A stretch of DNA of 64,000 nt from Marinobacter xestospongiae (GTDB taxonomy: Bacteria > Pseudomonadota > Gammaproteobacteria > Pseudomonadales > Oleiphilaceae). Positions 55,972 to 64,000 of the stretch are shown piece by piece. The translations under genes and the position numbers were made by a program. The DNA lies in contig NZ_JAKZAK010000024.1 in NCBI RefSeq assembly GCF_023156385.1, positions 1-64,000 of the forward strand. The letters run 5' to 3'. The notes under the pieces are model-generated. The model did no database searches. It was not told where the DNA came from and saw only the letters and a program-made list of their open reading frames with translations. Numbering within the stretch: position 1 is the first letter of the stretch; every line of letters begins with the position of its first letter.

Positions 55972-58875
55972 CTACGCCAACATGATCCGCCGCCACAGAG
56001 TCTGGATGTAACGGCGTTCGCTGGGAAACGCCTCGCCATCCACCTGGCTATTGAGGTTCTGCAAAGCGCGACGGTGGATGGTGGAGCGCAGGTTGATGAA
56101 GGCTTCACGCAGTCGCTCAGTGTCAGCCACCGGCAGCACCCCCGCCCGGCCCAGTTCCTCCAGCTGGCGAATGTTATCGGACCACTGGGTCAGTTCTGGA
56201 TGATCCGCGCTGTAGGCCAGCACCAGATACTGAACCAGAAACTCAATATCGACGATCCCGCCCCAGTCGTGCTTGATGTGAAACACCGCAGGCGGCTCTC
56301 CCGCAACCGTACGGGTGCCCAGGCTCGCCCGCATTTTCTCCCGCATCTCAGCCACTTCCCGGCGCAGTTGGGCGCGATCCCGAGACTGGCAGAGAATGCC
56401 GTGACGCAGCTCCTCAAACGCCGCCAGGGTCCGCGGGCAACCTGCCACTCCCCGGGCCCGGGCCAGCGCCTGATGCTCCCAGGTCCAGGCGTCCTGATGC
56501 TGGTAACGATCAAACGCCGACAGGGTGCTGACCAGCAGCCCGGAATTGCCAGAGGGCCGCAACCGCATGTCCACCTCGTAGAGCTGTCCCGAAGGCGTCT
56601 GGGTACTGAGTATGTGCACGATACGCTGGCCCAGCCGGGTGTAGAACACCGCGTTGTCGATGGCACGATCACCATCGGTCGACTGTTGCGGATCGGCATC
56701 GTGGATAAAGACCAGATCCAGGTCCGAGGTGTAGCCCAGCTCGATCCCCCCCAGCTTGCCGTAGCCGACCACCGCAAAATCGGTGTCGCAGGCGCTCCCG
56801 TCCGCCCGTTGCGGATAACCATGGCGACTGACCAGATTGGCAAAGGCCACATCCACCACATGATCGAGCACCACCTCGGCAATCCAGGTCAGGTAGTCGC
56901 TGACTTTCATCAGCGGCAGTGTGCCTCGCAGCTCCGACGCCGCCACCCTGAGCACATGGGCCTTCTTGAAGTGGCGCAGGGATTCCATCTGCTCTTCCAG
57001 ATCCTCATAGGGAATCCGCAGCATCTGCTGGCGCAGGTCGTCCTGCAATTCGCTCTTGGCCGGCGGGTGATAAAGGCTTTCGGCGTTCAGCAGCTCATCC
57101 AGCAGCAGCGGCGTCTCTGCCAGCAGGCGGGCGATCCAGGGGCTCTCGCTGCACAGTTTCACCAGTTGCCAGCGCGCCCCCGGGTTCTCCAGCAAAAGCA
57201 CCAGGTAAGCCGTTCGCCGCAGCACCGCCTCCACCAGTTGCATCACCCTGGCCAGAGTCTCCGACGGATTGTCCACCTGGGTCACCGCCTCCAGCAGCAC
57301 CGGCATAAACTGATTCAGGCGCTGGCGCCCCTGGGTCTGCATGGTCTGGGTCTGGCGCCCCTGCCGCAGTTCCTCCAATACTTTCAGCGAAGCCTCGGGC
57401 GCCTCGTAGCCATGCTCGGACAGCCAGGCCCCGGCCGCCTCCGCATCCAGCTCACCGAGCCACAGTGACGCCCAGCCTTCGTCGAGAGTCTCGGTGGTTT
57501 CAGCGTCCTCGTCGAGCGTGATGATGTCGGCGAAATGCCGCGCCACTTTCTCGCGGTGTGCGTTCAGCTCGTCCAGGCAGGTCTGCCAGTCATCGAACCC
57601 CAGAATCAGCGCCACCCGGGCCTGATCGATCCCGGTGTCGGGCAGCAACTGGGTCTGCTTGTCGGCGATACCCTGCAGAGCATGCTCCAGATTGCGCAGG
57701 AACACATACGCCGCCCGCAACTCCGCCACCACGTCAGAGGGCAACAGTTCCAGCGCCTCCAGTTGGGTCAGGATGGCCTGCAGCTCCCGTTGCTGGAGCT
57801 CGCGGTCACGTCCACCACGAATCAGCTGGAACGCCTGCACCACGAACTCGATCTCGCGAATGCCACCACTACCCAGCTTGATGTCGTTATCCAGCCCCTT
57901 ACGACGCACCTCGCGATTGATCATCGCTTTCATATTGCGGAGCGATTCGAATGCGCTGAAATCGATGTACTTGCGGTAAACAAAGGGGCGCAGGCTGGCC
58001 ATCAGTACCGCCCCGGCACGCTGGTCGCCGGCGACCACCCGGGCCTTGACCATGGCGTAGCGCTCCCACTCCCGGCCCTGATCCTGATAGTAAGATTCCA
58101 GGGCCGCAAAACTCAGTGCCAGGGCGCCACTCTGGCCGTACGGACGCAGCCGCATATCGACCCGGTGTACGAAGCCGTCGGCGGTAATCTGGTCCAGGGC
58201 CTGAATCAATCGTTGTCCCAGACGGACAAAAAACTGCTGGTTGTCGAGGGTGCGCCGACCTCCCCGGGTCTCGCCACTGCTCGGGAAGGCAAAGATCAGG
58301 TCAATATCCGAGGAAACATTGAGTTCCCGGCCACCCAGCTTGCCCATACCTAGCACCACCATCGGTTGCGGCGCCTCTTCACCAGTGACCGGATCGGCGC
58401 CGTAGGGGGTGCCAAACGCCTCGCAGGCATCGGCGTAGAGCCAGTCCAGAGCACCCTGGATAGCGATGTCCGCCAAATCACTGGTGGCAGCAATGGTCTC
58501 TTCCAGGTCCGCCCAACGCAGCAGATCACGCCAGATGATGCGGAACTGCACTTCCTTGCGAAAACGACGTAACGCCGCCTGCAGCGCCGGCTCACTGTCC
58601 ACGGCAGTGACGTAGTCGCGCCAGCACGCCTCCAGCGACGCGCGGGTCGTCGGCTCTGTCAGTGGTCGCTGCCTGACCGCATCGGCCAACCGCTCGCTGT
58701 CCCGGGTCAGAATCTGGCGCAGGAACTGGCTGCTGGCCAGCGCCCTGGCCAGGTCCTCGGCCGTCACCCCAGCGCTTGCCAGCCACTCAGGCAAGCCCTC
58801 GGGACAGCTTTCCTGCCAACTTGCGGCGACTTCTTCCGCCAGAATGGCGGGTAACCCCTGCCACGGCTCGGACAT
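55972..58875 (-). CDS. glnE: Bifunctional glutamine synthetase adenylyltransferase/deadenylyltransferase
   Basis: GlnE adds and removes AMP on glutamine synthetase in response to PII. ATG 58875 (AGGGGG site) gives 967 residues. Two nucleotidyltransferase domains carry the metal pair: GGRELNVSSDIDLIF in the N-terminal deadenylylase half and GGIELGYTSDLDLVF in the C-terminal adenylylase half. The central regulatory helices are of normal size. It is divergent from the channel gene. Confidence 0.97.
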   Translation of the reverse strand: MSEPWQGLPAILAEEVAASWQESCPEGLPEWLASAGVTAEDLARALASSQFLRQILTRDSERLADAVRQRPLTEPTTRASLEACWRDYVTAVDSEPALQAALRRFRKEVQFRIIWRDLLRWADLEETIAATSDLADIAIQGALDWLYADACEAFGTPYGADPVTGEEAPQPMVVLGMGKLGGRELNVSSDIDLIFAFPSSGETRGGRRTLDNQQFFVRLGQRLIQALDQITADGFVHRVDMRLRPYGQSGALALSFAALESYYQDQGREWERYAMVKARVVAGDQRAGAVLMASLRPFVYRKYIDFSAFESLRNMKAMINREVRRKGLDNDIKLGSGGIREIEFVVQAFQLIRGGRDRELQQRELQAILTQLEALELLPSDVVAELRAAYVFLRNLEHALQGIADKQTQLLPDTGIDQARVALILGFDDWQTCLDELNAHREKVARHFADIITLDEDAETTETLDEGWASLWLGELDAEAAGAWLSEHGYEAPEASLKVLEELRQGRQTQTMQTQGRQRLNQFMPVLLEAVTQVDNPSETLARVMQLVEAVLRRTAYLVLLLENPGARWQLVKLCSESPWIARLLAETPLLLDELLNAESLYHPPAKSELQDDLRQQMLRIPYEDLEEQMESLRHFKKAHVLRVAASELRGTLPLMKVSDYLTWIAEVVLDHVVDVAFANLVSRHGYPQRADGSACDTDFAVVGYGKLGGIELGYTSDLDLVFIHDADPQQSTDGDRAIDNAVFYTRLGQRIVHILSTQTPSGQLYEVDMRLRPSGNSGLLVSTLSAFDRYQHQDAWTWEHQALARARGVAGCPRTLAAFEELRHGILCQSRDRAQLRREVAEMREKMRASLGTRTVAGEPPAVFHIKHDWGGIVDIEFLVQYLVLAYSADHPELTQWSDNIRQLEELGRAGVLPVADTERLREAFINLRSTIHRRALQNLNSQVDGEAFPSERRYIQTLWRRIMLA

Positions 58876-58978
58876 AATGCAACCCCCTGTTTCTCTGTTA
58901 TATTGTCGCCAAAGCCCCTGCGAATCGCACGCCAGTGGGCGTAAGACGAACACTACCATTCACCGGACCAGACTATAC

Positions 58979-60124
58979 ATGCTTCGAGACCGTCGGCCCC
59001 TGAACCCGGAACATCAGCTCGCCCACTTGCCCATGGCCAGTATTATCCGCAGCCGGATGAAACGGCTGTTCCTGATCCTCGGCGGACTGATGGTCTGTCA
59101 GGTACTGATTCTATGGTCGGTGGAACCGCTGTCGCTGTTCGAGGCCGCCTGGCTGACCATGACCACGGTCGTCACCGTTGGCTATGGTGACTACGCCCCA
59201 CAAACGGTCATCGGCCGACTCAGCACCATTGCGCTGATGTTCGTGGCGGCGATTACCCTGCTCACCCTGATTGTGAGCGACTTCATTGAGTACCGGTTCT
59301 ACCGGCGCGAACGAATCGTTACTGGACGCTGGATCTACCCCATGAAAGACCACATCGTGATCATCAACACCCCCCGCCACGGCGGCGAGCAATATTTCAT
59401 GCGCATTGCCAAACAGATACGGGCAGTGCCGGAATACCATAGTATTCCCATCCAGATCCTCACCCGCCAGTACCCCAACGGGCTACCACCGGAGCTGACG
59501 GATCTGGGTTTGATCCACTACCACGGCTCCGGCAGCGACCCGGAAGCGCTCCGGGCTGTTCACGCCGGCGACGCCAAGCACATCCTGCTGCTGGCGGCCG
59601 ACGAGTCCGACCCCCACTCCGACAGCCTGACCTTTGACATCGCCCATCGGCTCAGCGAAGCCAACCTCGGTGGCCGGGTAATCGCCGAGGTGGTGCGGGA
59701 TGAAAACCGCTCCCGTTTCCAGCCGCTGGGGATTCGGACGGTGATCCGGCCAGTGCGTACCTACCCGGAAATCATGGTGAAAGCAGTGGTTGCCCCTGGC
59801 TCGGAGCGAGTACTTGAGGACCTGTTCAACTACGAACAGGATCATCCCCATCGTTACGACATTGTCCTGGATGACCTGAACTGGGCAGACATTGTCAGCG
59901 CGCTGATCCGTCATGGCATCGGTACCGCCCTCGCCTACATAAACGGCGATGGCGAGGTCATCTGCCACCCTCCAGTGGACGAGGAGATCGAGGGCAAGGG
60001 CCTCATTGTGCTGGTCAAATCCCAGGACACACCCACCGTCGCCGTAGTGGAGGAAGCGCTGGATCGCTACCGCCAGTTCGTAGCCAAGTGGCATGAAATG
60101 CAGGAGCGTGCCGGCAACACCTGA
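58979..60124 (+). CDS. Two-helix potassium channel with RCK/TrkA-N-like domains
   Basis: A 381-residue protein. Two membrane helices surround a pore loop with the filter TVGYGD (66-71), as in KcsA- and MthK-type channels. The rest is cytoplasmic, with TrkA-N/RCK-like alternating strands and helices: DHIVIINT, ILLLAADESDPHSDS and VIAEVV. GTP/NAD or Ca gating cannot be told. The start is ATG 58979; ATG 59033 (MASIIRSRM) is an alternative. Divergent from glnE, convergent with the CYTH gene. Confidence 0.88.
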   Translation: MLRDRRPLNPEHQLAHLPMASIIRSRMKRLFLILGGLMVCQVLILWSVEPLSLFEAAWLTMTTVVTVGYGDYAPQTVIGRLSTIALMFVAAITLLTLIVSDFIEYRFYRRERIVTGRWIYPMKDHIVIINTPRHGGEQYFMRIAKQIRAVPEYHSIPIQILTRQYPNGLPPELTDLGLIHYHGSGSDPEALRAVHAGDAKHILLLAADESDPHSDSLTFDIAHRLSEANLGGRVIAEVVRDENRSRFQPLGIRTVIRPVRTYPEIMVKAVVAPGSERVLEDLFNYEQDHPHRYDIVLDDLNWADIVSALIRHGIGTALAYINGDGEVICHPPVDEEIEGKGLIVLVKSQDTPTVAVVEEALDRYRQFVAKWHEMQERAGNT

Positions 60125-60133
60125 GGCGCGGTC

Positions 60134-60973
60134 TCAGGTGTTGATCAGCGCCAGCTGGAGAGCCCCCAGGTTCTCTACAACCTCAGGGTCAGGGCTGTCG
60201 CGGAGTCGTCGCAGATCGGTCTTTTGAGCCTCGCTGAGAACGCCCTCATAACCCGCCAGCACATCGTCCAGCGCCAGGCGCAGTTCATCGGTCAGTGCGC
60301 CGGTGAGCCAGCCGACGCTCACACCGTGGCACAGCCGGGTCAGGGCATCGCTGTCCGGGGCCAGCGCAGAGGGGTCATGCAGGCCCGCCAGGAAGTAACC
60401 CTGCTCCGCCTTGCTGATCAGATTGAGAAAGCAGCTATACGCCGCCGACAGCCGGGTGGCCCAATGCAACAGTCGCCGTTCATCCCCCGCCTTCAGCTCG
60501 AATTCCACCTCACACAACGGCCGGCTCTGGTCACCGGCAATGACCCGCCCCAGGTCAAAGGCGCACTCGATCACCGTGTCGCCCTCCTCCAGCATGACAA
60601 TACGACGTTCGAAGTTGGTTTCGAACACCGGCTCCAGCTCCGCCAGGTTAACCCCCTCCGCCAGCGGCGTATCTGCCAGCAGGCCCAGATTGAGACGGGT
60701 GCCCGTCAGTGGCCACTCCCATTCCTGACGGCGATGGGCGCCAGCGCGAAACTCTCCCTGGGTTTTCAGGGTCTGGATGTAACGGTCGCCGGCACGGCGT
60801 ACCCGTAAAGCAGCACGCTGACGATTGAGCTCGGCCTTGGGGGTATCGAAATAGGTGTTGATGAGGGCCTTGGTCTCACCGGCCGCCGCCTCGGGCAGCT
60901 CGCTGAGCCATTGGAAGGCCGCTTCAGCGGTCGCGGGGGATAGGGTCAGCTTGATTTCAAGTTCCTGGGCCAT
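60134..60973 (-). CDS. CYTH-domain protein (inorganic triphosphatase, YgiF-like)
   Basis: A 279-residue protein from ATG 60973 (AAGGTG site). The CYTH signature ExExK is at Glu4, Glu6, Lys8 (ELEIKL); RVRRAGDRYIQTLKTQG and EVEFEL follow. Family members hydrolyse triphosphate in a beta-barrel tunnel. The C-terminal region is shorter than the CHAD domain of E. coli YgiF, so only a small helical extension is present. Convergent with the channel gene. Confidence 0.88.
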   Translation of the reverse strand: MAQELEIKLTLSPATAEAAFQWLSELPEAAAGETKALINTYFDTPKAELNRQRAALRVRRAGDRYIQTLKTQGEFRAGAHRRQEWEWPLTGTRLNLGLLADTPLAEGVNLAELEPVFETNFERRIVMLEEGDTVIECAFDLGRVIAGDQSRPLCEVEFELKAGDERRLLHWATRLSAAYSCFLNLISKAEQGYFLAGLHDPSALAPDSDALTRLCHGVSVGWLTGALTDELRLALDDVLAGYEGVLSEAQKTDLRRLRDSPDPEVVENLGALQLALINT

Positions 60974-61018
60974 GGTGCACCTTGGGGCAGAGTCCGTTTC
61001 CGCCAGCATACACATCGC

Positions 61019-61050
61019 CAAAAAAAACGGCGACCCGAGGGTCGCCGTTT
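61019..61050 (-). terminator. Terminator after the porin gene
   Basis: The stem AAACGGCGACC/GGTCGCCGTTT with loop CGAG has a T-run (T8) on the minus strand downstream of the porin stop. It is close in sequence to the ponA terminator. Confidence 0.9.
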
Positions 61051-61080
61051 CATTCCACGTTCTAACTCAGGTTAGCTGAA

Positions 61081-62052
61081 TCAGAAGTAGTAGACCGCAC
61101 CAACAGAAGCGATGGAACGCTCGTCGGTGGAGGCAGTGTTGCCCTGACTGTCGGTGTAAGAGTATACCTCGTCACCGCCACCCAGGTAGCCTTCAAAGTA
61201 GACGTACATGTTGTCAGACACGTTGTGCAGCGCCTGCAGGGTCACAGTATCACGCTCAGTGTCGTTGGCGTCGTCAGCAGTAGCCAGCTCGTAAGACAGC
61301 GCGAACTGGTTGGCACCGATGGTGTAAACGCCCATCAGGCCCGCTACGTCGTAAGCGTCTTTACGGGTCTGGTACTCGGCAGAAACAGTGAAGCTGTCTG
61401 CACCGTAGGCAGCACGCAGGCCGTAGGTGTTCTCGGCGTTGCCGTCGTGGTTGTCGTTGGAGTCCATGGCCAGAGCCAGCTCAACACCACCCATTTCGTA
61501 GGCAGCCGCCAGCTGGTACGGATAGGACTTCTCGGCGTTTTCAACGTCACCGTTAACCTGAACAGCGGCGCCCAGAGTCAGGCCTCCGAAAGACGGGGTT
61601 TCGTACTGGATCAGGTCGCCTTCGCCAGTGCTGTAGCTGCCGCCGATGCTGATGGTTGCAACTTCGTAGAAGTTGGCGATCTGGTCGATCTTACGCTCGT
61701 ACAGGGAGTCGTCAGAACCTACCCAGATCTTACCGAAGCTGTCACCCTTAACACCGATGTAGGCTTCGTCAAGACGAACACGGCCGCGGCCCTTGGTCTT
61801 GTCGTCAGCGTCAAAGCCGTCCAGCTCCAGCTTGAAGAAACCTTCCAGGCCCGGGGCAATTTCGTGGCTGTGCTTCACACCCAGGGTGGAGCCGTTGTCG
61901 AAATGATCAACTGTGGAAGGACCACCGTCGAAGTTGTCGTGTGCCAGTGCGTACTGGATGTTGCCGTATACGGTCGGCATGTTGTCTGCGGCCAGGGCAG
62001 AAGCGGAGAAGGTTGCCGCTGCGATAGCAGATGCGATGAGCGTCTTCTTCAT
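61081..62052 (-). CDS. Gram-negative porin
   Basis: A 323-residue outer-membrane beta-barrel with a signal peptide cut after SASALA. The start of the mature protein (NMPTVYGNIQYALAHDN), the LDEAYIGVKGDSFGKIWVGSDDS block and the final aromatic residue (AVYYF) are typical of trimeric general porins (Porin_4 type). Acidic loops (DADDKTKGRGR, DSNDNHDGNAENT) fit a marine porin. AGGAAG precedes the ATG. A long, structured upstream region and a strong terminator suggest high, regulated expression. Confidence 0.92.
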   Translation of the reverse strand: MKKTLIASAIAAATFSASALAADNMPTVYGNIQYALAHDNFDGGPSTVDHFDNGSTLGVKHSHEIAPGLEGFFKLELDGFDADDKTKGRGRVRLDEAYIGVKGDSFGKIWVGSDDSLYERKIDQIANFYEVATISIGGSYSTGEGDLIQYETPSFGGLTLGAAVQVNGDVENAEKSYPYQLAAAYEMGGVELALAMDSNDNHDGNAENTYGLRAAYGADSFTVSAEYQTRKDAYDVAGLMGVYTIGANQFALSYELATADDANDTERDTVTLQALHNVSDNMYVYFEGYLGGGDEVYSYTDSQGNTASTDERSIASVGAVYYF

Positions 62053-62560
62053 GTTGCGTCTTCCTTTTTTGAGTTAACTCAGGTTTTAGCGTCGGGTTCT
62101 ACCCGTTCTTTTTTGACTTCGACAATCGAGCCAGGAACGGGCCCGATTGTGTGTCGTAAACATGTCACTTTCATGACAAATAGTAAATGACGACTTAAGT
62201 GTTAACGGCACTGGAACCACCGTGGCCAAGACCACCGGGATTCGCCTTCGCTCCTTAAGCGTCAGCTACTTACAGGCTTTAATTAAAGCACTGCATGATG
62301 AATTCGTTTTAATACAAGGTTTTCACATTTGCAAACATTTCTACCAGATTTTTTAGTCCGTTTCGTGACAGTTCATGGCTGTTTTATAGCCAACTGCCCA
62401 TCCAACTGACCATTCAAACCTGGGACCAACTTAGCCTTTCTTCACGGCTTTCAGAGTGATAGCTCAGCAAAGGCGCCGGACGACCATTTCCCGGGCAAGT
62501 CCAGCACGAACGAATGCACCAGTTTGGATCGTACGGTTACAACCCCGAGGTTGGCACGAC
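62053..62560. other. Long intergenic region upstream of the porin gene
   Basis: About 500 bases without a supported gene. The part next to the porin holds its leader: the 12-base palindrome TGAGTTAACTCA (62070-62081) just upstream of the ribosome-binding site, the pair CCCGTTC/GAACGGG (62102-62108, 62135-62141), and the inverted repeat TGTCA-N6-TGACA (62163-62178). The A+T-rich part at 62270-62400 may contain the promoter. An open frame at 62456-62686 has no supporting features. Confidence 0.7.
62070..62081. promoter_or_regulatory. 12-bp palindrome next to the porin ribosome-binding site
   Basis: TGAGTTAACTCA is a perfect palindrome, immediately followed on the minus strand by A6 and the AGGAAG ribosome-binding site. 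It may be an operator or a short hairpin in the leader that affects translation. Confidence 0.45.
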
Positions 62561-63004
62561 TCACACTTCCAGCAAGAACGTGACCGGACCATCGTTTACC
62601 AACGCTACCTGCATGTCCGCACCGAACCGTCCCTCACCCACAAGCTCTGTACCCAGGGCTGCCCTGGCGGAGGCGATAAAGCGTAGATAGAGTTCATTGG
62701 CTTGATCAGGGGGAGCGGCGGAAGAAAAGCCGGGGCGGGTTCCGGAGCGGGTATCAGCGGCAAGGGTAAACTGGGGGACAACCAGCAGCCCCCCTTTTAT
62801 ATCCTGGAGGCTGCGATTCATTCGCCCCTGGTGATCAGGGAACACACGGTAGGACAGAATCTTTCGGCACAGCGACTGCACCTGAGCCTCACCGTCTTCG
62901 CGCTCAACCCCCAGCAACAGCAGCAACCCGGTATCAATCTCCGAGAGCCGGTGACCTTCGACGGTCACACTGGCCTGTTTTACCCGCTGTATCAACCCCT
63001 TCAT
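62561..63004 (-). CDS. dtd: D-aminoacyl-tRNA deacylase
   Basis: Dtd removes D-amino acids from tRNA. ATG 63004 gives 147 residues. The family motifs are clear: the VPQFTLAAD block (SQF-like) and the closing GPVTFLLEV (cross-subunit GP motif). It starts MKGLIQRVKQASVTV as usual. The pip-dtd order is shared with Pseudomonas; 112 bases separate the two. Confidence 0.96.
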   Translation of the reverse strand: MKGLIQRVKQASVTVEGHRLSEIDTGLLLLLGVEREDGEAQVQSLCRKILSYRVFPDHQGRMNRSLQDIKGGLLVVPQFTLAADTRSGTRPGFSSAAPPDQANELYLRFIASARAALGTELVGEGRFGADMQVALVNDGPVTFLLEV

Positions 63005-63116
63005 AACGTATCCGTTTGAATCTAGGAGCACAGATTCTAACGACCACGTCACTTTTCCTGCAACTGCCAGCCCCGGAAATTGCTTTACCAATCGTAACAG
63101 AGCCGCTGATGGTCAC

Positions 63117-64000
63117 TCAGGAAGTCGTTTCCTGGGATTTCTCCACCACCTCATCTACAGCGTGCATCAGGGCATCCACAATTGCCGGCTCGGAGGCGGA
63201 ATGACCCGCATCGCGAATGATGCGCAGATCCGCGTCAGGCCATGCCTGGCTCAGCACCAGGGCATTGTCCAAAGGACACACCATGTCGTAGCGGCCATGG
63301 ACGATGATGCCGGGAATCCCAGCCAGCGCACTGGCATTGTTGAGAATCTGGTCCGGTTCCAGAAAGGCCCGATTCATGAAGTAGTGGCACTCGATTCGCG
63401 CCAGTGCGATGGCAACGTGGGGATGACCGAAATGGTCCACCACCGCCGGATTCGGGTGCAGGGTGGCACACCGCCCCTCCCAGATAGACCAGGCCTTGGC
63501 TGCCTGGATCTGCTCCAGCTCGTTGTCACTGGTCAGACGCCGATAGTAGGCCGACACCAGATCGCCCCGCTCCGCCTCCGGGATCGGCGCCAAAAAGTCG
63601 CGCCAGTAATCCGGGAACACCCGGCTGGCGCCTTCCTGATAGAACCAGTGAATGTCCTGGGGCCGGCACAGGAAGATGCCCCTCAGCACCAGCCCCATCA
63701 CCCGCTCCGGATACTGTTCGGCGTAGACCAGACTGAGGGTGGAGCCCCAGCTTCCGCCGAACAGCACCCAGCGATCAATGCCCAGGAACTGCCGGACCTG
63801 CTCCATGTCCGCCACCAGATCGGCGGTGGTATTGTCCGCCAGCTCCGCCAGAGGCGTGGAGCGACCGGCCCCACGCTGATCCAGCAGGATGATGCGATAA
63901 CGTTCGGCATCGAAGAACCGCCGGTAGTAGTCCTCACAGCCGCCCCCGGGGCCGCCGTGGACCACCAGCACCGGAATCCCCTCGGGATTGCCGCTTTCTT
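63117..64000 (-). CDS. pip: Prolyl iminopeptidase (5' end off window)
   Basis: A serine peptidase of family S33 that removes N-terminal proline. The start is outside the window; the visible 293 codons begin ESGNPEGIPVLVVHGG. The oxyanion motif is HGGPGGG, the nucleophile elbow GGSWG (Ser), the acid is in GRYDMVCPLDNA and the His in DAGHSASE. All catalytic residues are present. About 20-25 N-terminal residues are missing at the window edge. Confidence 0.95.
   Translation of the reverse strand, partial: ESGNPEGIPVLVVHGGPGGGCEDYYRRFFDAERYRIILLDQRGAGRSTPLAELADNTTADLVADMEQVRQFLGIDRWVLFGGSWGSTLSLVYAEQYPERVMGLVLRGIFLCRPQDIHWFYQEGASRVFPDYWRDFLAPIPEAERGDLVSAYYRRLTSDNELEQIQAAKAWSIWEGRCATLHPNPAVVDHFGHPHVAIALARIECHYFMNRAFLEPDQILNNASALAGIPGIIVHGRYDMVCPLDNALVLSQAWPDADLRIIRDAGHSASEPAIVDALMHAVDEVVEKSQETTS

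Noticed and set aside
62456..62686. Open frame of 76 codons on the plus strand upstream of dtd
   Set aside because: No ribosome-binding site, no recognisable domain, partly antisense to dtd, and composition unlike the coding regions.

Overview
The window is chromosomal DNA from a Gram-negative gammaproteobacterium. The gene content (type IV pilus assembly, lipid A and LPS core synthesis, Gram-negative porin) and the gene order suggest a Marinobacter-like organism. Several blocks keep the order I remember from Pseudomonas: ponA opposite pilMNOPQ-aroK-aroB, then rpmE, priA, argS, an SPOR gene and hslVU; ptsP-rppH; and the yqiA-cpdA-DUF1249-nudF block next to thiC and tolC. The genus is inferred from synteny and protein style, not from a search. 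I see no rRNA, tRNA, CRISPR array, insertion sequence or prophage.

Layout. 1-7.9 kb, minus strand: a DamX-like AAA/SPOR-type protein cut by the window edge, with a long Pro-Glu repeat; aroB and aroK; and the pilM-N-O-P-Q envelope complex. 8-12.4 kb: ponA (PBP1A), a malic enzyme and ribosomal protein L31. 12.6-21.9 kb, plus strand: priA, an Ig-like-repeat lipoprotein, argS, an FtsN-like SPOR protein, hslV, hslU and a DUF971 gene. 21.9-32.7 kb: a patatin-like protein, ptsP, rppH, a HAD phosphatase, an imelysin lipoprotein, rlmI, an HDOD protein, gcvH, yqiA, cpdA and a DUF1249 gene. 32.7-37 kb: nudF, thiC with a TPP riboswitch, and tolC. 37-55.4 kb: a large LPS/surface-glycan locus. 55.5-64 kb: a DUF6165 gene, glnE, a potassium-channel-like protein, a CYTH phosphatase, a porin, dtd and a partial prolyl iminopeptidase.

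The LPS locus (37.1-55.4 kb) is the main accessory-looking region. It holds waaA (Kdo transfer), two LpxL-type acyltransferases, an ELM1-family protein, seven glycosyltransferases of families GT2, GT4 and GT25, a heptosyltransferase, three small kinase-fold proteins (YrbL-like, RIO/InaA-like, KdkA-like), a PAPS-type sulfotransferase, a GDSL-like hydrolase whose catalytic Ser is Cys, and an O-antigen-ligase-like membrane protein. Together these suggest a phosphorylated and possibly sulfated core or short-chain glycan. Base composition in this locus looks like the neighbouring housekeeping genes, so it does not look recently acquired.

Most notable observations: two long poly-G tracts (10 and 9 G) inside pilQ, suggesting phase-variable pili; a hexanucleotide-encoded (Pro-Glu)n spacer; a patatin with Asn in place of the nucleophile Ser; the Cys-for-Ser GDSL protein; the sulfotransferase in the LPS locus; and a sigma-32-like promoter before hslVU. 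No clear anti-phage or wholly novel multi-gene system is visible.
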